Source of the DNA: an uncultured Barnesiella sp.
Lineage (GTDB): Bacteria > Bacteroidota > Bacteroidia > Bacteroidales > Barnesiellaceae_A
Length of the DNA stretch: 64,000 bases
Direction of reading: 5' to 3'
NCBI GenBank assembly: GCA_944321085.1
Contig: CALUJY010000004.1
Coordinates: 1-64,000 of the forward strand
The stretch's first letter is position 1. Each line of letters starts with the position of its first letter. Positions 8,786-17,786 of the stretch are shown piece after piece. The notes under the pieces are model-generated. The model was not told the origin of the DNA and ran no database searches. It saw nothing but the letters and a program-made list of their open reading frames with translations. The translations under genes and the position numbers were made by a program.

Positions 8786-8816
8786 CAAATGTAGGCAAAA
8801 TGGTCATATTTTGCAA
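8786..8816 (-). promoter_or_regulatory. Full promoter abutting a start codon
   Basis: On the minus strand TTG is followed by 20 bases and TACATTTG (8793-8786). The ATG of the WG-repeat gene begins only five bases after the -7 box, so transcription should begin at or next to the start codon. Confidence 0.75.
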
Positions 8817-8902
8817 TATCTCTTTTCTTGCCTCGTCGCCTTACTCTTGTCGGTCGCAATCGGGTAGGCCGAGAGGTGTGGGTGTAGAAAGCAGTGTTTG
8901 CC

Positions 8903-9916
8903 TTATTGTTGCAAAAAGGGTTCGAACGATGCCGAGTATTCCGTTGCCATCGTTCCGTCGGGCAGGCTGTATATGAGGTAATAAGCTATTTCGGGGTGGA
9001 GGCGTGCCAGCTCAGCCGCTTTTTCGCGTCCCGTCACCATGATGGCTGTGGCATAGGCGTCGGCAACCATGCACGAGGGCGCAATAACGGTTGCGCTCAG
9101 TACATCCTGTTCGGCCGGATAGCCGGTTTTTGGGTTGATGGTGTGTCCGTATTTATGTCCGTCTTTCTCGTGGAAGTTACGGTAGTTGCCCGACGTAGCC
9201 AGTCCGTGAGTGCCTTGCAACGCTACTATGGCTTGCAGGTCGTTGTTGATGCCTTCGGGGTCATCTTCGGGTGTCACGATGCCTATGCGCCAGCCTTTGC
9301 CTTGGGCATTGACGCCGCACGAACGCACCTCGCCGCCTACCTCTATCAGATAATTTTTCACGCCGTGACTTTCCAACAGATGGCCTATGAGGTCGCAACT
9401 GCATCCGTCGCCGAGCGCCGAGAAGTTGAGTTGTATGCGGGGGTCGTCTTTCCTGACGTATCCTGCCGAGTCGATATGCACTTTCTCATATCCTACAATG
9501 GTGAGTATGCTGTCTATGGTAGCTTGCGTAATGGCGGCGCTGTCGTTGGCAAATCCGAAACCCCACAAGTTGATGAGGGGGGTGCAGGTTACGTCTAACG
9601 CACCGTCGGTGCTTTGTGCTACTTGGGTGGCGACGGCAAATACCGATTGGAAGATAGAGTCGGTGACGACATCCTCGTTGCGGTTGACGCGCGAAATGAT
9701 AGAGGTGCTGTCGAACGGGTTTATCGAGTGGTAATATGCCTGCAAGAGGTCGCGTATTTCCCCGTCGTAACTCTCTGTGGCTTCATATTTCACGGTGTAA
9801 GGGGTATGGAGCATCCCGTTCAACACCCGATATTCTTGGTCGGACGAGCAGCTTGCTGCTCCCATTACGAAGGCGATGGCGAGAAAAATCCCTGTGAAGA
9901 TGCGCGCAGTTTTCAT
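8903..9916 (-). CDS. apbE: FAD:protein FMN transferase lipoprotein
   Basis: A 337-residue ApbE-family protein with a lipobox (GAASC) near residue 23. ApbE enzymes transfer FMN from FAD to a threonine of periplasmic or membrane proteins, such as the NqrB/NqrC and RnfG/RnfD subunits of sodium-pumping complexes. Visible family motifs are DGALDVTCTPLINLWGFG, the SGNYRN segment with GHTINPKTGYPA, and CMVADAYATAIMV (metal-binding Asp). Its start codon shares one base with the stop of thrA, so the two are co-transcribed and probably coupled. The flavinylation targets are not in this window. The thrA-apbE pairing is unusual. Confidence 0.92.
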   Translation of the reverse strand: MKTARIFTGIFLAIAFVMGAASCSSDQEYRVLNGMLHTPYTVKYEATESYDGEIRDLLQAYYHSINPFDSTSIISRVNRNEDVVTDSIFQSVFAVATQVAQSTDGALDVTCTPLINLWGFGFANDSAAITQATIDSILTIVGYEKVHIDSAGYVRKDDPRIQLNFSALGDGCSCDLIGHLLESHGVKNYLIEVGGEVRSCGVNAQGKGWRIGIVTPEDDPEGINNDLQAIVALQGTHGLATSGNYRNFHEKDGHKYGHTINPKTGYPAEQDVLSATVIAPSCMVADAYATAIMVTGREKAAELARLHPEIAYYLIYSLPDGTMATEYSASFEPFLQQ

Positions 9917-12351
9917 TATCGTATGTTGGCTATGCTGATGATGTCGGCAAAGACGCCTGCTGCGGTGACTGCCGAGCCTGCGCCGTAACCTTTGATAATC
10001 ATGGGGTACTCTTTGTAGCGTTCGGTGGTGATGAGTATCACGTTGTTGCTGCCTTCGAGGTGGTAGAAGGGGTGGCGGCTGTCGACAGCTTGCAACCCGA
10101 CTTCGGCTTTCCCGTTGACGAAGGTGGCAACGTAGCGCATGCGTTTTCCCTCTTCCGAGAGTTGGCGGCGGCGAGTCTCGAATTCGGCATCCAGATTCTT
10201 GATTTTCTTCATGAATTCTTCGAGACTGCCTTTGAAATACTCTTCGGGAATAAATTGGCTGCGGACTATATCGCTTTGTTCCATGACGTAGCCTGCTTCG
10301 CGAGTCAATATGACCAGCTTGCGTACCACATCTTGCCCGCTGAGGTCGATGCGCGGGTCGGGTTCGCTATATCCGGCCTCGTGAGCCATTTCGATGGCGC
10401 GGCTCAGAGGTATCTGCTCGCTGATGGTGTTGAAAATGAAGTTGAGCGAGCCTGAGAGTACCGCCTCGATGCGCAGAATATTGTCGCCGCTGTTGATGAG
10501 GGCGTTGATGGTGTTGATAATAGGCAGTCCGGCGCCCACGTTGGTCTCGAAAAGGAATTTCACATCGCGGCGGGCTGCTGTCTCTTTCAGTCTGATGTAG
10601 CTGTCGTAGCTTCCCGAGGTAGCTATCTTGTTGGCTGCCACCACCGATATGTTATTGTCGAGCAGGTCGTAGTAGAGTGCGGCCACATCGGCGCTGTCGG
10701 TGCAGTCTACGAAGACAGCGTTGAAGATATTCATTTGCAGAATTTGGTCTCTGAAATATTCGGGCGACGAATCGGTCTTTGACTCGGACAACAGCTCTTT
10801 GTAATGTTCCAGCTCGATGCCATTGCGATTGAAGATACACTTCTTTGAGTTGGCAATACCTACTACGCGCAGGCAGAGTGCCTTGTTTTTCAGCAGGTTC
10901 TGTTGTTGCTTGGCTATCTGTTTCAGCAGGTCGCCGCCTACGCTGCCCACACCCATGACAAAGAGGTTGAGTACCTGCGAGGTAGAGAGGAAGAACGAGT
11001 CGTGGATGGCATTCAGCGCTTTGCGAAGGCTGTTGCTCTCTATGACGAACGAGATGTTTTTTTCTTGTGCGCCTTGTGCGCAGGCGATGATATTGATACC
11101 GCTGCGCCCCAGTGTACCGAACAGTTTCCCTGCGATACCGGGTCTGTTCTTCATGTTTTCGCCCACGATGGCAACGGTGGCAAGTCCTTTCTCGGCGCGT
11201 GCCGGGCTTATTTCGCCCAAGGCGATTTCGGTAGCGAACTCTTTGTTGAGCACCTCTACGGCGAGGTCGGCATCGGCATTACGCACGGCAAAAGTGGTGT
11301 TGTTCTCCGACGAAGCCTGCGAAACGAGGAATACGCTCACACCCGAACGTGCAAGGGCATTGAAGATGCGCGAGTTGATACCTACGACGCCTACCATACC
11401 CAGTCCCGTAACGGTGATGAGGCTCGTGTCGTTGATAGACGATATGCCTTTGATGCTTTTCCCCGTCGACATCTGTTCCGTATTGCTGATGAGCGTGCCG
11501 GGAGCATCGGGGTTGAATGTGTTCTTGATGACAATAGGGATGTTCTTGTGGAACACCGGGTATATCGTGGGCGGGTATATGACTTTCGCGCCGAAGTTGC
11601 ACAACTCCATAGCCTCGGTAAACGAGAGGTGGTCTATGACGTAGGCCGAATTGATAACTCGGGGGTCAGCGGTCATGAAGCCGTCTACATCGGTCCATAT
11701 CTCCAATTTGTCGGCATCGAGGGCAGCGGCGAGTATGGCAGCCGTGTAGTCCGAGCCGCCTCGGCCGAGGTTGGTGGTATCGTCGGTCGTTTTATCGGCC
11801 GAGATAAATCCGGGCAGCAAAGCCACGCGGGGCAGACGGCAGAAGTGCTCGCGGATAAGGCGGTTCGTCGTGTCGAAATCGACGATGTGCTTGTTGAACT
11901 GAGGCACCGTCTTGATATATTCGCGGGAGTCGAAGAGCTCGGCATCTTTTATCACCTTGCTGATGATGGTCGACGAGAGACGTTCGCCGTAGCTTACAAT
12001 CGCATTGAGCGTTTTGGGCGAGAGGTCTTTGATGAGGAATATTCCGTGATATATGTTTTCCAGCTCGTCGAGCAGCTTGCCGCATCGTTCTTCTATCTCG
12101 TCGCGATGAGCTTGCGGTACTACGCCGGCTATGACTTGCATGTGCCGTTCACGTATGGCTTGCATGTTTTCTTTGTAGCTCTCGTCGCGTTCGCAGGCTT
12201 TGTGAGCCGTTTCTATGAGTTTGTCGGTAATGCCGCCTAATGCCGATACCACTACGATGACCGGTTCGCAGCATTGCTCTACGATTTTCTTTACATTCTT
12301 GATGCTTTCTACGGTACCTACCGAGGTGCCGCCAAATTTCAGTACTTTCAT
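9916..12351 (-). CDS. thrA: Aspartokinase / homoserine dehydrogenase fusion
   Basis: An 811-residue bifunctional enzyme for the first and third steps of threonine and methionine synthesis from aspartate. The N-terminal aspartokinase domain starts MKVLKFGGTSVG and has the LGRGGSDYTA segment (about residue 195). Two ACT regulatory segments follow (around TVTGLGMVGVVG and VAIVGENMKNRPG). The homoserine dehydrogenase domain begins near residue 465 with the Rossmann motif GVGSVGGDLLKQ and contains NVGAGLPIINT and EAVLSGSLNFIFN. In many Bacteroidetes thrA is followed by thrB-like and thrC genes; here it is followed by apbE by a one-base overlap. A -7 box lies 81 bases upstream with a potential leader. 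Confidence 0.97.
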   Translation of the reverse strand: MKVLKFGGTSVGTVESIKNVKKIVEQCCEPVIVVVSALGGITDKLIETAHKACERDESYKENMQAIRERHMQVIAGVVPQAHRDEIEERCGKLLDELENIYHGIFLIKDLSPKTLNAIVSYGERLSSTIISKVIKDAELFDSREYIKTVPQFNKHIVDFDTTNRLIREHFCRLPRVALLPGFISADKTTDDTTNLGRGGSDYTAAILAAALDADKLEIWTDVDGFMTADPRVINSAYVIDHLSFTEAMELCNFGAKVIYPPTIYPVFHKNIPIVIKNTFNPDAPGTLISNTEQMSTGKSIKGISSINDTSLITVTGLGMVGVVGINSRIFNALARSGVSVFLVSQASSENNTTFAVRNADADLAVEVLNKEFATEIALGEISPARAEKGLATVAIVGENMKNRPGIAGKLFGTLGRSGINIIACAQGAQEKNISFVIESNSLRKALNAIHDSFFLSTSQVLNLFVMGVGSVGGDLLKQIAKQQQNLLKNKALCLRVVGIANSKKCIFNRNGIELEHYKELLSESKTDSSPEYFRDQILQMNIFNAVFVDCTDSADVAALYYDLLDNNISVVAANKIATSGSYDSYIRLKETAARRDVKFLFETNVGAGLPIINTINALINSGDNILRIEAVLSGSLNFIFNTISEQIPLSRAIEMAHEAGYSEPDPRIDLSGQDVVRKLVILTREAGYVMEQSDIVRSQFIPEEYFKGSLEEFMKKIKNLDAEFETRRRQLSEEGKRMRYVATFVNGKAEVGLQAVDSRHPFYHLEGSNNVILITTERYKEYPMIIKGYGAGSAVTAAGVFADIISIANIR

Positions 12352-12432
12352 TTATTAACCCGAAATTGATATGGTTTCAGGGCAGTCGGGGCAATCTCCT
12401 GCTGCCGTATGCTGGTTTTCCCTAAGGGCGTG

Positions 12433-12440
12433 CAAAGTTA
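12433..12440 (-). promoter_or_regulatory. -7 box of thrA
   Basis: On the minus strand TAACTTTG gives a strong -7 match; TTT, not TTG, stands 20 bases upstream. The predicted leader of about 75 bases contains an inner hairpin with GGCAG pairing with CTGCC. It does not contain a recognisable Thr/Ile leader peptide. Confidence 0.55.
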
Positions 12441-12450
12441 ATATAAACAT

Positions 12451-12487
12451 CGGGCATAAAAAAGAGAATGATAGCTTTTTATGCCCG
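12451..12487 (-). terminator. Hairpin between meaB and thrA
   Basis: CGGGCATAAAAA (12451-12462) pairs perfectly with TTTTTATGCCCG (12476-12487). It probably ends the meaB transcript and lies directly against the thrA -7 region. Confidence 0.7.
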
Positions 12488-12562
12488 TGATAAGTGGTAA
12501 TTTGTTTTGCACCGTGTTACCGTGTGCTTACCGATATGTTTTGCCGCGAGTGAAGAGGCTTT

Positions 12563-13681
12563 TTACCCCTGTGTCGGTGGCTTTTGTTGCTCTTTGTGCC
12601 GGAAGTAGTATTCCAAAACATCGTGCGCGGCAGTAAACGACGTTTGTGTGTTGCCGAGAATGCGCTCTTCTTTCTCTTCGAGCATCTCCTTGATGATGGG
12701 ATTGTTATAGAAGTTGTTGCGCAGTTGCTCGTCGATGGTTTCGTACATCCAATATTTGGCCTGTTCCTGCCTGCGGTGCTCGAAATATCCGTTTTTATGT
12801 ACAAAGTCGAGATAGTCGTTTATCATCTGCCATATCTCGTCGATGCCTATTTCGTAGTATCCCGAGTAGGTAAGTACTTTCGGAGTCCAACCCGAAGGCG
12901 GAAGCGGGAAGAGGTGCAGGGCGTTCCTGAATTGCGCCTGTGCCAGCTTGGCGCGCTCTATGTTGTTACCGTCGGCCTTGTTTATCACAATGCCGTCGGC
13001 CATCTCCATGATGCCTCGTTTGATGCCTTGCAGTTCGTCGCCGGTACCGGCCAGTTGGATGAGCAGGAAAAAGTCGACCATCGAGTGGACGGCCGTTTCG
13101 CTCTGTCCCACCCCCACCGTCTCTACGAAGATGTTGTTATATCCGGCAGCCTCGCACAGCACGATGGTCTCGCGGGTTTTTCGTGCTACGCCGCCCAACG
13201 AACCGGCCGATGGGCTGGGGCGGATAAATGCTGACGGGTGTACTGCCAGCTTCTCCATGCGGGTCTTGTCGCCGAGGATGCTCCCCTTAGACCGCTCGCT
13301 GCTGGGGTCTATGGCAAGTACGGCGAGCTTGTTGCCGGGGTTGCGCAGCACGTGCAGCCCGAAAACGTCGATAGAAGTACTTTTGCCGGCTCCCGGTACA
13401 CCGGTAATACCTATGCGTACCGATTTGCATGTGTGCGGGAGGCACTTCTCTATCACCTCTTGTGCGAGCGAACGGTGCTCATACAGGTTGCTCTCGACCA
13501 GCGTGACGGCTTGGCTCAGCATCGATACGTCGCCTTTGATGATACCCTCTACATATTCGCCTGCGGTGTATAGCTTGCGGCGGTGCGTATGTTTGAGGTA
13601 CGGATTTATCGAGGGCGGTTGTTCTATCCCTTTATTTACGGTGAGGCCTTCATATTGGCATTCGTTCTCGGGGTGTTCCAT
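12563..13681 (-). CDS. meaB: Methylmalonyl-CoA mutase GTPase MeaB
   Basis: A 372-residue G3E-family GTPase of the MeaB/ArgK type, a chaperone that protects and reloads adenosylcobalamin-dependent methylmalonyl-CoA mutase. Motifs seen are Walker A GVPGAGKST, VLAIDPSS, the KTRMEKLAVHPSAFIRPSPSAG-type switch region, ETVGVGQSE and NKADG. The N-terminal extension of about 40 residues is typical of MeaB. The mutase genes are not in this window. It is the last gene of a probable three-gene minus-strand unit after two DUF1573 genes (21-base gap). The window also encodes a PduO-type cobalamin adenosyltransferase at 63 kb, consistent with B12-dependent propionate metabolism. Confidence 0.94.
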   Translation of the reverse strand: MEHPENECQYEGLTVNKGIEQPPSINPYLKHTHRRKLYTAGEYVEGIIKGDVSMLSQAVTLVESNLYEHRSLAQEVIEKCLPHTCKSVRIGITGVPGAGKSTSIDVFGLHVLRNPGNKLAVLAIDPSSERSKGSILGDKTRMEKLAVHPSAFIRPSPSAGSLGGVARKTRETIVLCEAAGYNNIFVETVGVGQSETAVHSMVDFFLLIQLAGTGDELQGIKRGIMEMADGIVINKADGNNIERAKLAQAQFRNALHLFPLPPSGWTPKVLTYSGYYEIGIDEIWQMINDYLDFVHKNGYFEHRRQEQAKYWMYETIDEQLRNNFYNNPIIKEMLEEKEERILGNTQTSFTAAHDVLEYYFRHKEQQKPPTQG

Positions 13682-13702
13682 CTTTTCTGTGTGTGTTTTA
13701 TG

Positions 13703-14797
13703 TTATTGAAATTCGGCGGTTATGCGTATTTGTTGCGACGAGTTCGTGGGGTCGTTGCTCACGATGTAAATGTCGCTCAGCAATAGGTTCGAATGGGCGC
13801 GTTTCGGGTCTATCTCGATGACAAGTTGTGTCGATTGTCCCGGTTTGAGTGTCGTTTTTTTCGGTTTGGCCGTTATGACGGCATTCTCGTTGCGCACTTT
13901 GCGGATGACCAGCGGCGAATAGCCCACATTGGCGATATAGACGATTTGCTGCGTTTTCTGGCTGCCCGTTACGATACCGAAATCGACAATCTTCTTGCCT
14001 GTTACCAAGATGGGAGCATTGGCTTTCTCTTCTTCGCTCATGTTGTCGAAGTCGTCGGTAATCGTTGCCGACACGCTGATGGTCTTATATTCGGCCTCCG
14101 AGAGCGGTTTGTTGTCGGCAGTAACCCCTGTCAGGGTAAATTCATCGCGACGGTAGCCCCAGTCGTCAATCGCGTCGGGGTTATAGGTAATGACCAGTCG
14201 GCCATCCTCGCCGGGCAACAGGGTGTCGGGCACCATGCGTACGCGCAGGTGCTGCGGGGTGTTGGCAGCAACCGGGCAGAGAGTATCTTGCGAGGCGTTG
14301 ACTACCTCTATGAAGCCGCTCGACGTTTTGCCTTTCACCACTTTCGAGAGGGGAACATGCAGCGTTTTCAGCTTCAAATTCCCTATCTTGTAAGCGTATT
14401 GTACCGATTGCGGATGGTCGCCTTTCACTACCTCGCCCGTAATGCGCAGTATGGTACGTTCGGGTTGCGAATTGGCATATACATAAATCCCTTTGCTGAA
14501 ACGTCCCGGTCGGCCTACTGCATTGTAAGTGACCTTTACCGAACCTTTTGCTCCGGGAGCCACGGCCGTCTGCGTATATTCCGAAGCCGTGCAGCCGCAC
14601 GTTGTACGTACGTTTTTTATCACCAACGGCTCAGTGCCTGTGTTGGTAAATTCAAAATTGTAGCTTACGGTCTCTATCGCTTCGTCGAAGATACCGAAGT
14701 TATGGCTTTTCTCTTCGAATTTCATGACCGGTTGTGCCGAGGTTGCCCCCCAAGCCAAAGCCGCACATACCGATGCAATGACAAAACTCTTTTTCAT
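13703..14797 (-). CDS. DUF1573 protein, exported
   Basis: A 364-residue protein with a signal peptide (about 21 residues, ending TSA). The first domain has the DUF1573 signature: HNFGIFDE, FEFTNTGTEPLVI, then TTCGCTASEY and a PGxxGSVKV segment. The C-terminal half repeats an Ig-like plan (VDFGIVTGSQKTQQIVYIANVGYSPLVI and LKPGQSTQLVIEI). The protein probably sits in the periplasm or outer membrane; the biochemical role of the family is unknown. It follows a shorter DUF1573 gene by nine bases and precedes meaB by 21 bases. Confidence 0.88.
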   Translation of the reverse strand: MKKSFVIASVCAALAWGATSAQPVMKFEEKSHNFGIFDEAIETVSYNFEFTNTGTEPLVIKNVRTTCGCTASEYTQTAVAPGAKGSVKVTYNAVGRPGRFSKGIYVYANSQPERTILRITGEVVKGDHPQSVQYAYKIGNLKLKTLHVPLSKVVKGKTSSGFIEVVNASQDTLCPVAANTPQHLRVRMVPDTLLPGEDGRLVITYNPDAIDDWGYRRDEFTLTGVTADNKPLSEAEYKTISVSATITDDFDNMSEEEKANAPILVTGKKIVDFGIVTGSQKTQQIVYIANVGYSPLVIRKVRNENAVITAKPKKTTLKPGQSTQLVIEIDPKRAHSNLLLSDIYIVSNDPTNSSQQIRITAEFQ

Positions 14798-14806
14798 AAT
14801 GCAATC

Positions 14807-15196
14807 TTATTGTTTGGGAAAAACGGCGCCTCTTATGCGGAGACGTGTTTTTTTCTTGTTGGCGTTACTTTTTATGATAATCTCTTTGGCAAATTCGCCG
14901 GGGTTGCCCTCGGGCGAGAAAATGATGGTGATTTTCCCTTTTTCGCCCGGTAAGATGGGAGCCTGCGGGAATTGAGCATCGGTGCAACCGCAGTTGGTGT
15001 TTATTTCATATATCACCAAAGGCTCGTCGCCCGTGTTGGTAAAAAGAAAATCGTGCGATACCTCGCCGCCCTCCTCGTCCACTCGGCCGAAGTCGTATAA
15101 CGGTTCTTCGAAAGTCAACTCAGCCTTTCCGGCAGCCGCTGCGGTAACGCATGACATCACGGCAATGCAAAAGAGCCATAATAGTTTTTTTCTCAT
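14807..15196 (-). CDS. Small DUF1573 protein, exported
   Basis: A 129-residue single-domain DUF1573 protein with a signal peptide (MRKKLLWLFCIAVMSC, cleavage near AAAAG). The domain has YDFGRVDE, FLFTNTGDEPLVI and the hallmark NTNCGCTDAQFP, followed by an IILPGEKG-type segment. Its start is set at 15196 because the longer frame to 15316 runs through the promoter. It looks like a shortened paralogue of the next gene and heads a probable DUF1573-DUF1573-meaB unit. Confidence 0.88.
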   Translation of the reverse strand: MRKKLLWLFCIAVMSCVTAAAAGKAELTFEEPLYDFGRVDEEGGEVSHDFLFTNTGDEPLVIYEINTNCGCTDAQFPQAPILPGEKGKITIIFSPEGNPGEFAKEIIIKSNANKKKTRLRIRGAVFPKQ

Positions 15197-15218
15197 ACTC
15201 TTGCCTGTTACGTTTATG

Positions 15219-15226
15219 CAAATGTA
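15219..15226 (-). promoter_or_regulatory. -7 box of DUF1573-meaB unit
   Basis: On the minus strand TACATTTG ends 22 bases before the start codon. TTG lies 18 bases upstream of the box, close to the usual 19-21. Confidence 0.6.
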
Positions 15227-15814
15227 CAATATATTTCCTTTCGCCAAAGGGTAGAAAGGAAATGCTAAATCATAAAAAGCGATAATAAAACAATTGTTCA
15301 AGGCAGATTTGAGCATTTTTAACCCAAGAACCTCGCATTGCTGCCCTCATCGGATGGCTTCCCTGAGATGCGTTGCAACAATCAAAGGCAGTCATGCGAA
15401 TGCTTCTATTCCCTTTTTCTTTCTTTTCCCTCCTGTCGGAAAACAAGGACGTAGTTGTCAAGTGCGGAGTGTCAAGAACATCTTTGAGGCGACTTCGTCC
15501 CGGAATTTTGCTGCCGGGTTGATGGATATACGGTCGATTTGTTTTCGGCTGATACAGAATAGTATAAAATAAATAGTTTTTACGTCCGATACTTGCTTAT
15601 GCGCTTCCTGTTTTTTATATTTACATCGTAAATTATAGTTTGTAATGCCATGATAAAAACGGCTTCGGGATACAGCTGTAAAGCTGTCGAAAAGAAAAAT
15701 CCTTCTTTCGGTTTTGCCGATTGAGGGTATTCCGATTTTTTCATCCTGAATTTTGCCGACTAAGCCGCTTGGTTGTCGGGAAGTGACAATACATTCGGAA
15801 AAAGATAAAACAAC

Positions 15815-15839
15815 ATAGATTTTATTTTGCGAAATCTAT
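15815..15839. promoter_or_regulatory. Inverted repeat before duplicated secreted gene
   Basis: ATAGATTT (15815-15822) and AAATCTAT (15832-15839) are perfect inverse copies around TATTTTGCG, which resembles a weak -7 box. It lies about 60 bases before the start codon and could be an operator or an RNA hairpin. Confidence 0.45.
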
Positions 15840-15896
15840 ATTCCGCAAAGCAAATAACAAATAGCAAATATCTATAACCCTGAAAAACGAATGCCT

Positions 15897-17594
15897 ATGA
15901 AAAGAACAATTACTATTTCGATGCTCTTGTCGGCTGCCTCTGTTGCGGCAGTCATGGCTGCCGGCGTTATACCGGCACCTACTTTTACCAATTCCAAAGA
16001 GTGGGTATATGTAGGCGACGTGCAAGGCGATACGTTGCGGATAAAATGTGAAGAACCTTGGCATGAGGGGCTTTACCCCGAGTATTTTTCTTGGGCAGGC
16101 ATGGAGCTTAAAGAGGCCGACTCGACGGTGAAAATTTTGGCTCCTAATATATATAATGGCGCCTCTGACTTATACGCTCTATTGGGTTTCACGGTAGAAG
16201 GCGAGGATGTTACCTACTTCGACTATAATTGGCAGCCGGGAGATACAACCGTAATATTGTCGTTATATAACGAATGTACCGGCATTTGTTCGCGTGCGTA
16301 CGGGAAGAGAGTCAAAGTCCTGTCGATAGATAGTGTGGAAATATCGGGCGAGATGCGTTGCCGGTACAATTTGGAGTCGCAGAGCGTAGGCGTAGCTACC
16401 GATATGAAAGGCGGGTCACATAGGTATGACCGGGAGATATTTTCGGGTATGGGCACAATCTCTGAGCCCTATTCCGATGCGTGGGTCGAAGGAATAGGCT
16501 ATATGAAGATAGACCGCGATGAGTACCGGCTATATACCCTTGCTTACGTAACAGATGGAGGAGAGGTGATATTCCGTAATACGGTCACCGGCGATGAGCC
16601 GCAGACACCGACCGGGCAACAACCGGCTTTCGCTCAACCTCGGCTTGCACAACCGGCGGCAGTCGTTCCTGCCTCAGAGGACGGAACATACGAGCCTACC
16701 TTCACGACGACCAAAGAGTGGACGTTTGTTGGCGATATAGATGGCGATACGTTGTCGATAAGGTGCGAAGAAGATGCCGAGCATCCCGGATATGTTTCGT
16801 GGAACGGTATTACCCTGAGAGAGACGGAGCAGGGCATCACCCGATACGTAGGATTGGGGAGTACTTGCACGCAAGCGCTCAATGTCATCTATGCCCGGGG
16901 TGAAGGCGAGGAGATTCCCTATTTCAGTTACGCATGGCAACCCGGCAACGACTCGTATTTCAATTATGCCCCCTATGCCGTAGAACCCGACGAAGGATGT
17001 ATCTCTCAAATAGCTGTCACCGGCGAGCAGATAGATGTCGTTGAGATAGAGAGTGTTACCGTGGCAGGCGAGTCCCGTCGCTGTTACAAGATAGCCATGA
17101 GCGACTTGGCTGGGATGATAAACGAGGAGTACATTGTCGATAACCTCGATTATTATTTTTTGTTGCAAAACGGCTGGCAATATGGTTTCCATATAGAATT
17201 GTCGACGTTGACCGACCCGTACGAGGCCGAGTGGATAGAAGGCATAGGCTATACACGGATGAAGCGCGAAGGAAGGCACTATACGCTGTTATGTGTCACC
17301 GACAATGGCGAGGAGATATATCGTAACCCGAGCAGCGAGCTTGTTCCCAAATCAGCGCAACAGCGCATCGAATTGTGCCGCGACGGCGATAATCTCGCAG
17401 CCATCTTCCCCGAGACAGGCGAGGGGGCAGAGATTGCCGTGTATGACGCCGCAGGTCGGACGGTGCTGGCTGTACCCTTGCGTGCGGGAGCTACTACGGT
17501 AGTGCTGCCTATGGGCGAGATGTCGCGAGGTGCATATATCGTAACCCTTACCTCGACAGGACACTGGCCGATGACTGCCAAAATGGTGTGGTGA
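15897..17594 (+). CDS. Tandem-duplicated secreted protein, type IX sorting
   Basis: A 565-residue secreted protein with a signal peptide (start MKRTITISM at 15897; the ATG two codons earlier is less likely). It contains two tandem copies of an unknown domain of roughly 230 residues. Copy 1 begins APTFTNSKEWVYVGDVQGD and ends SDAWVEGIGYMKIDRDEY with YVTDGGEVIFRN. Copy 2 begins EPTFTTTKEWTFVGDIDGD and ends YEAEWIEGIGYTRMKREG with VTDNGEEIYRN. A Thr/Pro/Gln/Ala linker joins them. The last 70 residues (IAVYDAAGRTVL, GEMSRGAYIVTLTS) are a type IX sorting domain. Function of the repeated domain is unknown. Confidence 0.87.
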   Translation: MKRTITISMLLSAASVAAVMAAGVIPAPTFTNSKEWVYVGDVQGDTLRIKCEEPWHEGLYPEYFSWAGMELKEADSTVKILAPNIYNGASDLYALLGFTVEGEDVTYFDYNWQPGDTTVILSLYNECTGICSRAYGKRVKVLSIDSVEISGEMRCRYNLESQSVGVATDMKGGSHRYDREIFSGMGTISEPYSDAWVEGIGYMKIDRDEYRLYTLAYVTDGGEVIFRNTVTGDEPQTPTGQQPAFAQPRLAQPAAVVPASEDGTYEPTFTTTKEWTFVGDIDGDTLSIRCEEDAEHPGYVSWNGITLRETEQGITRYVGLGSTCTQALNVIYARGEGEEIPYFSYAWQPGNDSYFNYAPYAVEPDEGCISQIAVTGEQIDVVEIESVTVAGESRRCYKIAMSDLAGMINEEYIVDNLDYYFLLQNGWQYGFHIELSTLTDPYEAEWIEGIGYTRMKREGRHYTLLCVTDNGEEIYRNPSSELVPKSAQQRIELCRDGDNLAAIFPETGEGAEIAVYDAAGRTVLAVPLRAGATTVVLPMGEMSRGAYIVTLTSTGHWPMTAKMVW

Positions 17595-17712
17595 TGTTAT
17601 GTAAGCCGGCCGGGGCGGCGATATTGCTTCGGCAGTTGCCGTTGCGGTTTTATACTCCGAGCGGGCGACATTGCCGATAGTTTTTGCCTGTGCGGGGCAG
17701 GATAGAGGTCGC

Positions 17713-17761
17713 GAAAAAATTGCGGGGCTGTGTCGGATGTGTCATTCCGTCGCAGCCCCGC
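17713..17761 (-). terminator. Terminator of fprA, GGGGCTG family
   Basis: GCGGGGCTG (17722-17730) pairs with CAGCCCCGC (17753-17761). On the minus strand the stem is followed by a run of T's (from the A-tract at 17714-17719). It lies between convergent genes. Confidence 0.85.
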
Positions 17762-17786
17762 GTGAGTAGGGTAATATGAGTTGTGA

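Larger units (their letters stand above)
15197..15896. other. 700-base intergenic region
   Basis: Between divergent genes. It holds the DUF1573 -7 box at the left end and an inverted repeat at 15815-15839 at the right. No protein-like frame, RNA gene or mobile element was recognised in 15300-15800; small open frames here lack any family feature. Confidence 0.6.

Noticed and set aside
10903..12240. A 445-codon plus-strand frame opposite thrA
   Set aside because: It is the shadow of a clear aspartokinase/homoserine dehydrogenase gene.
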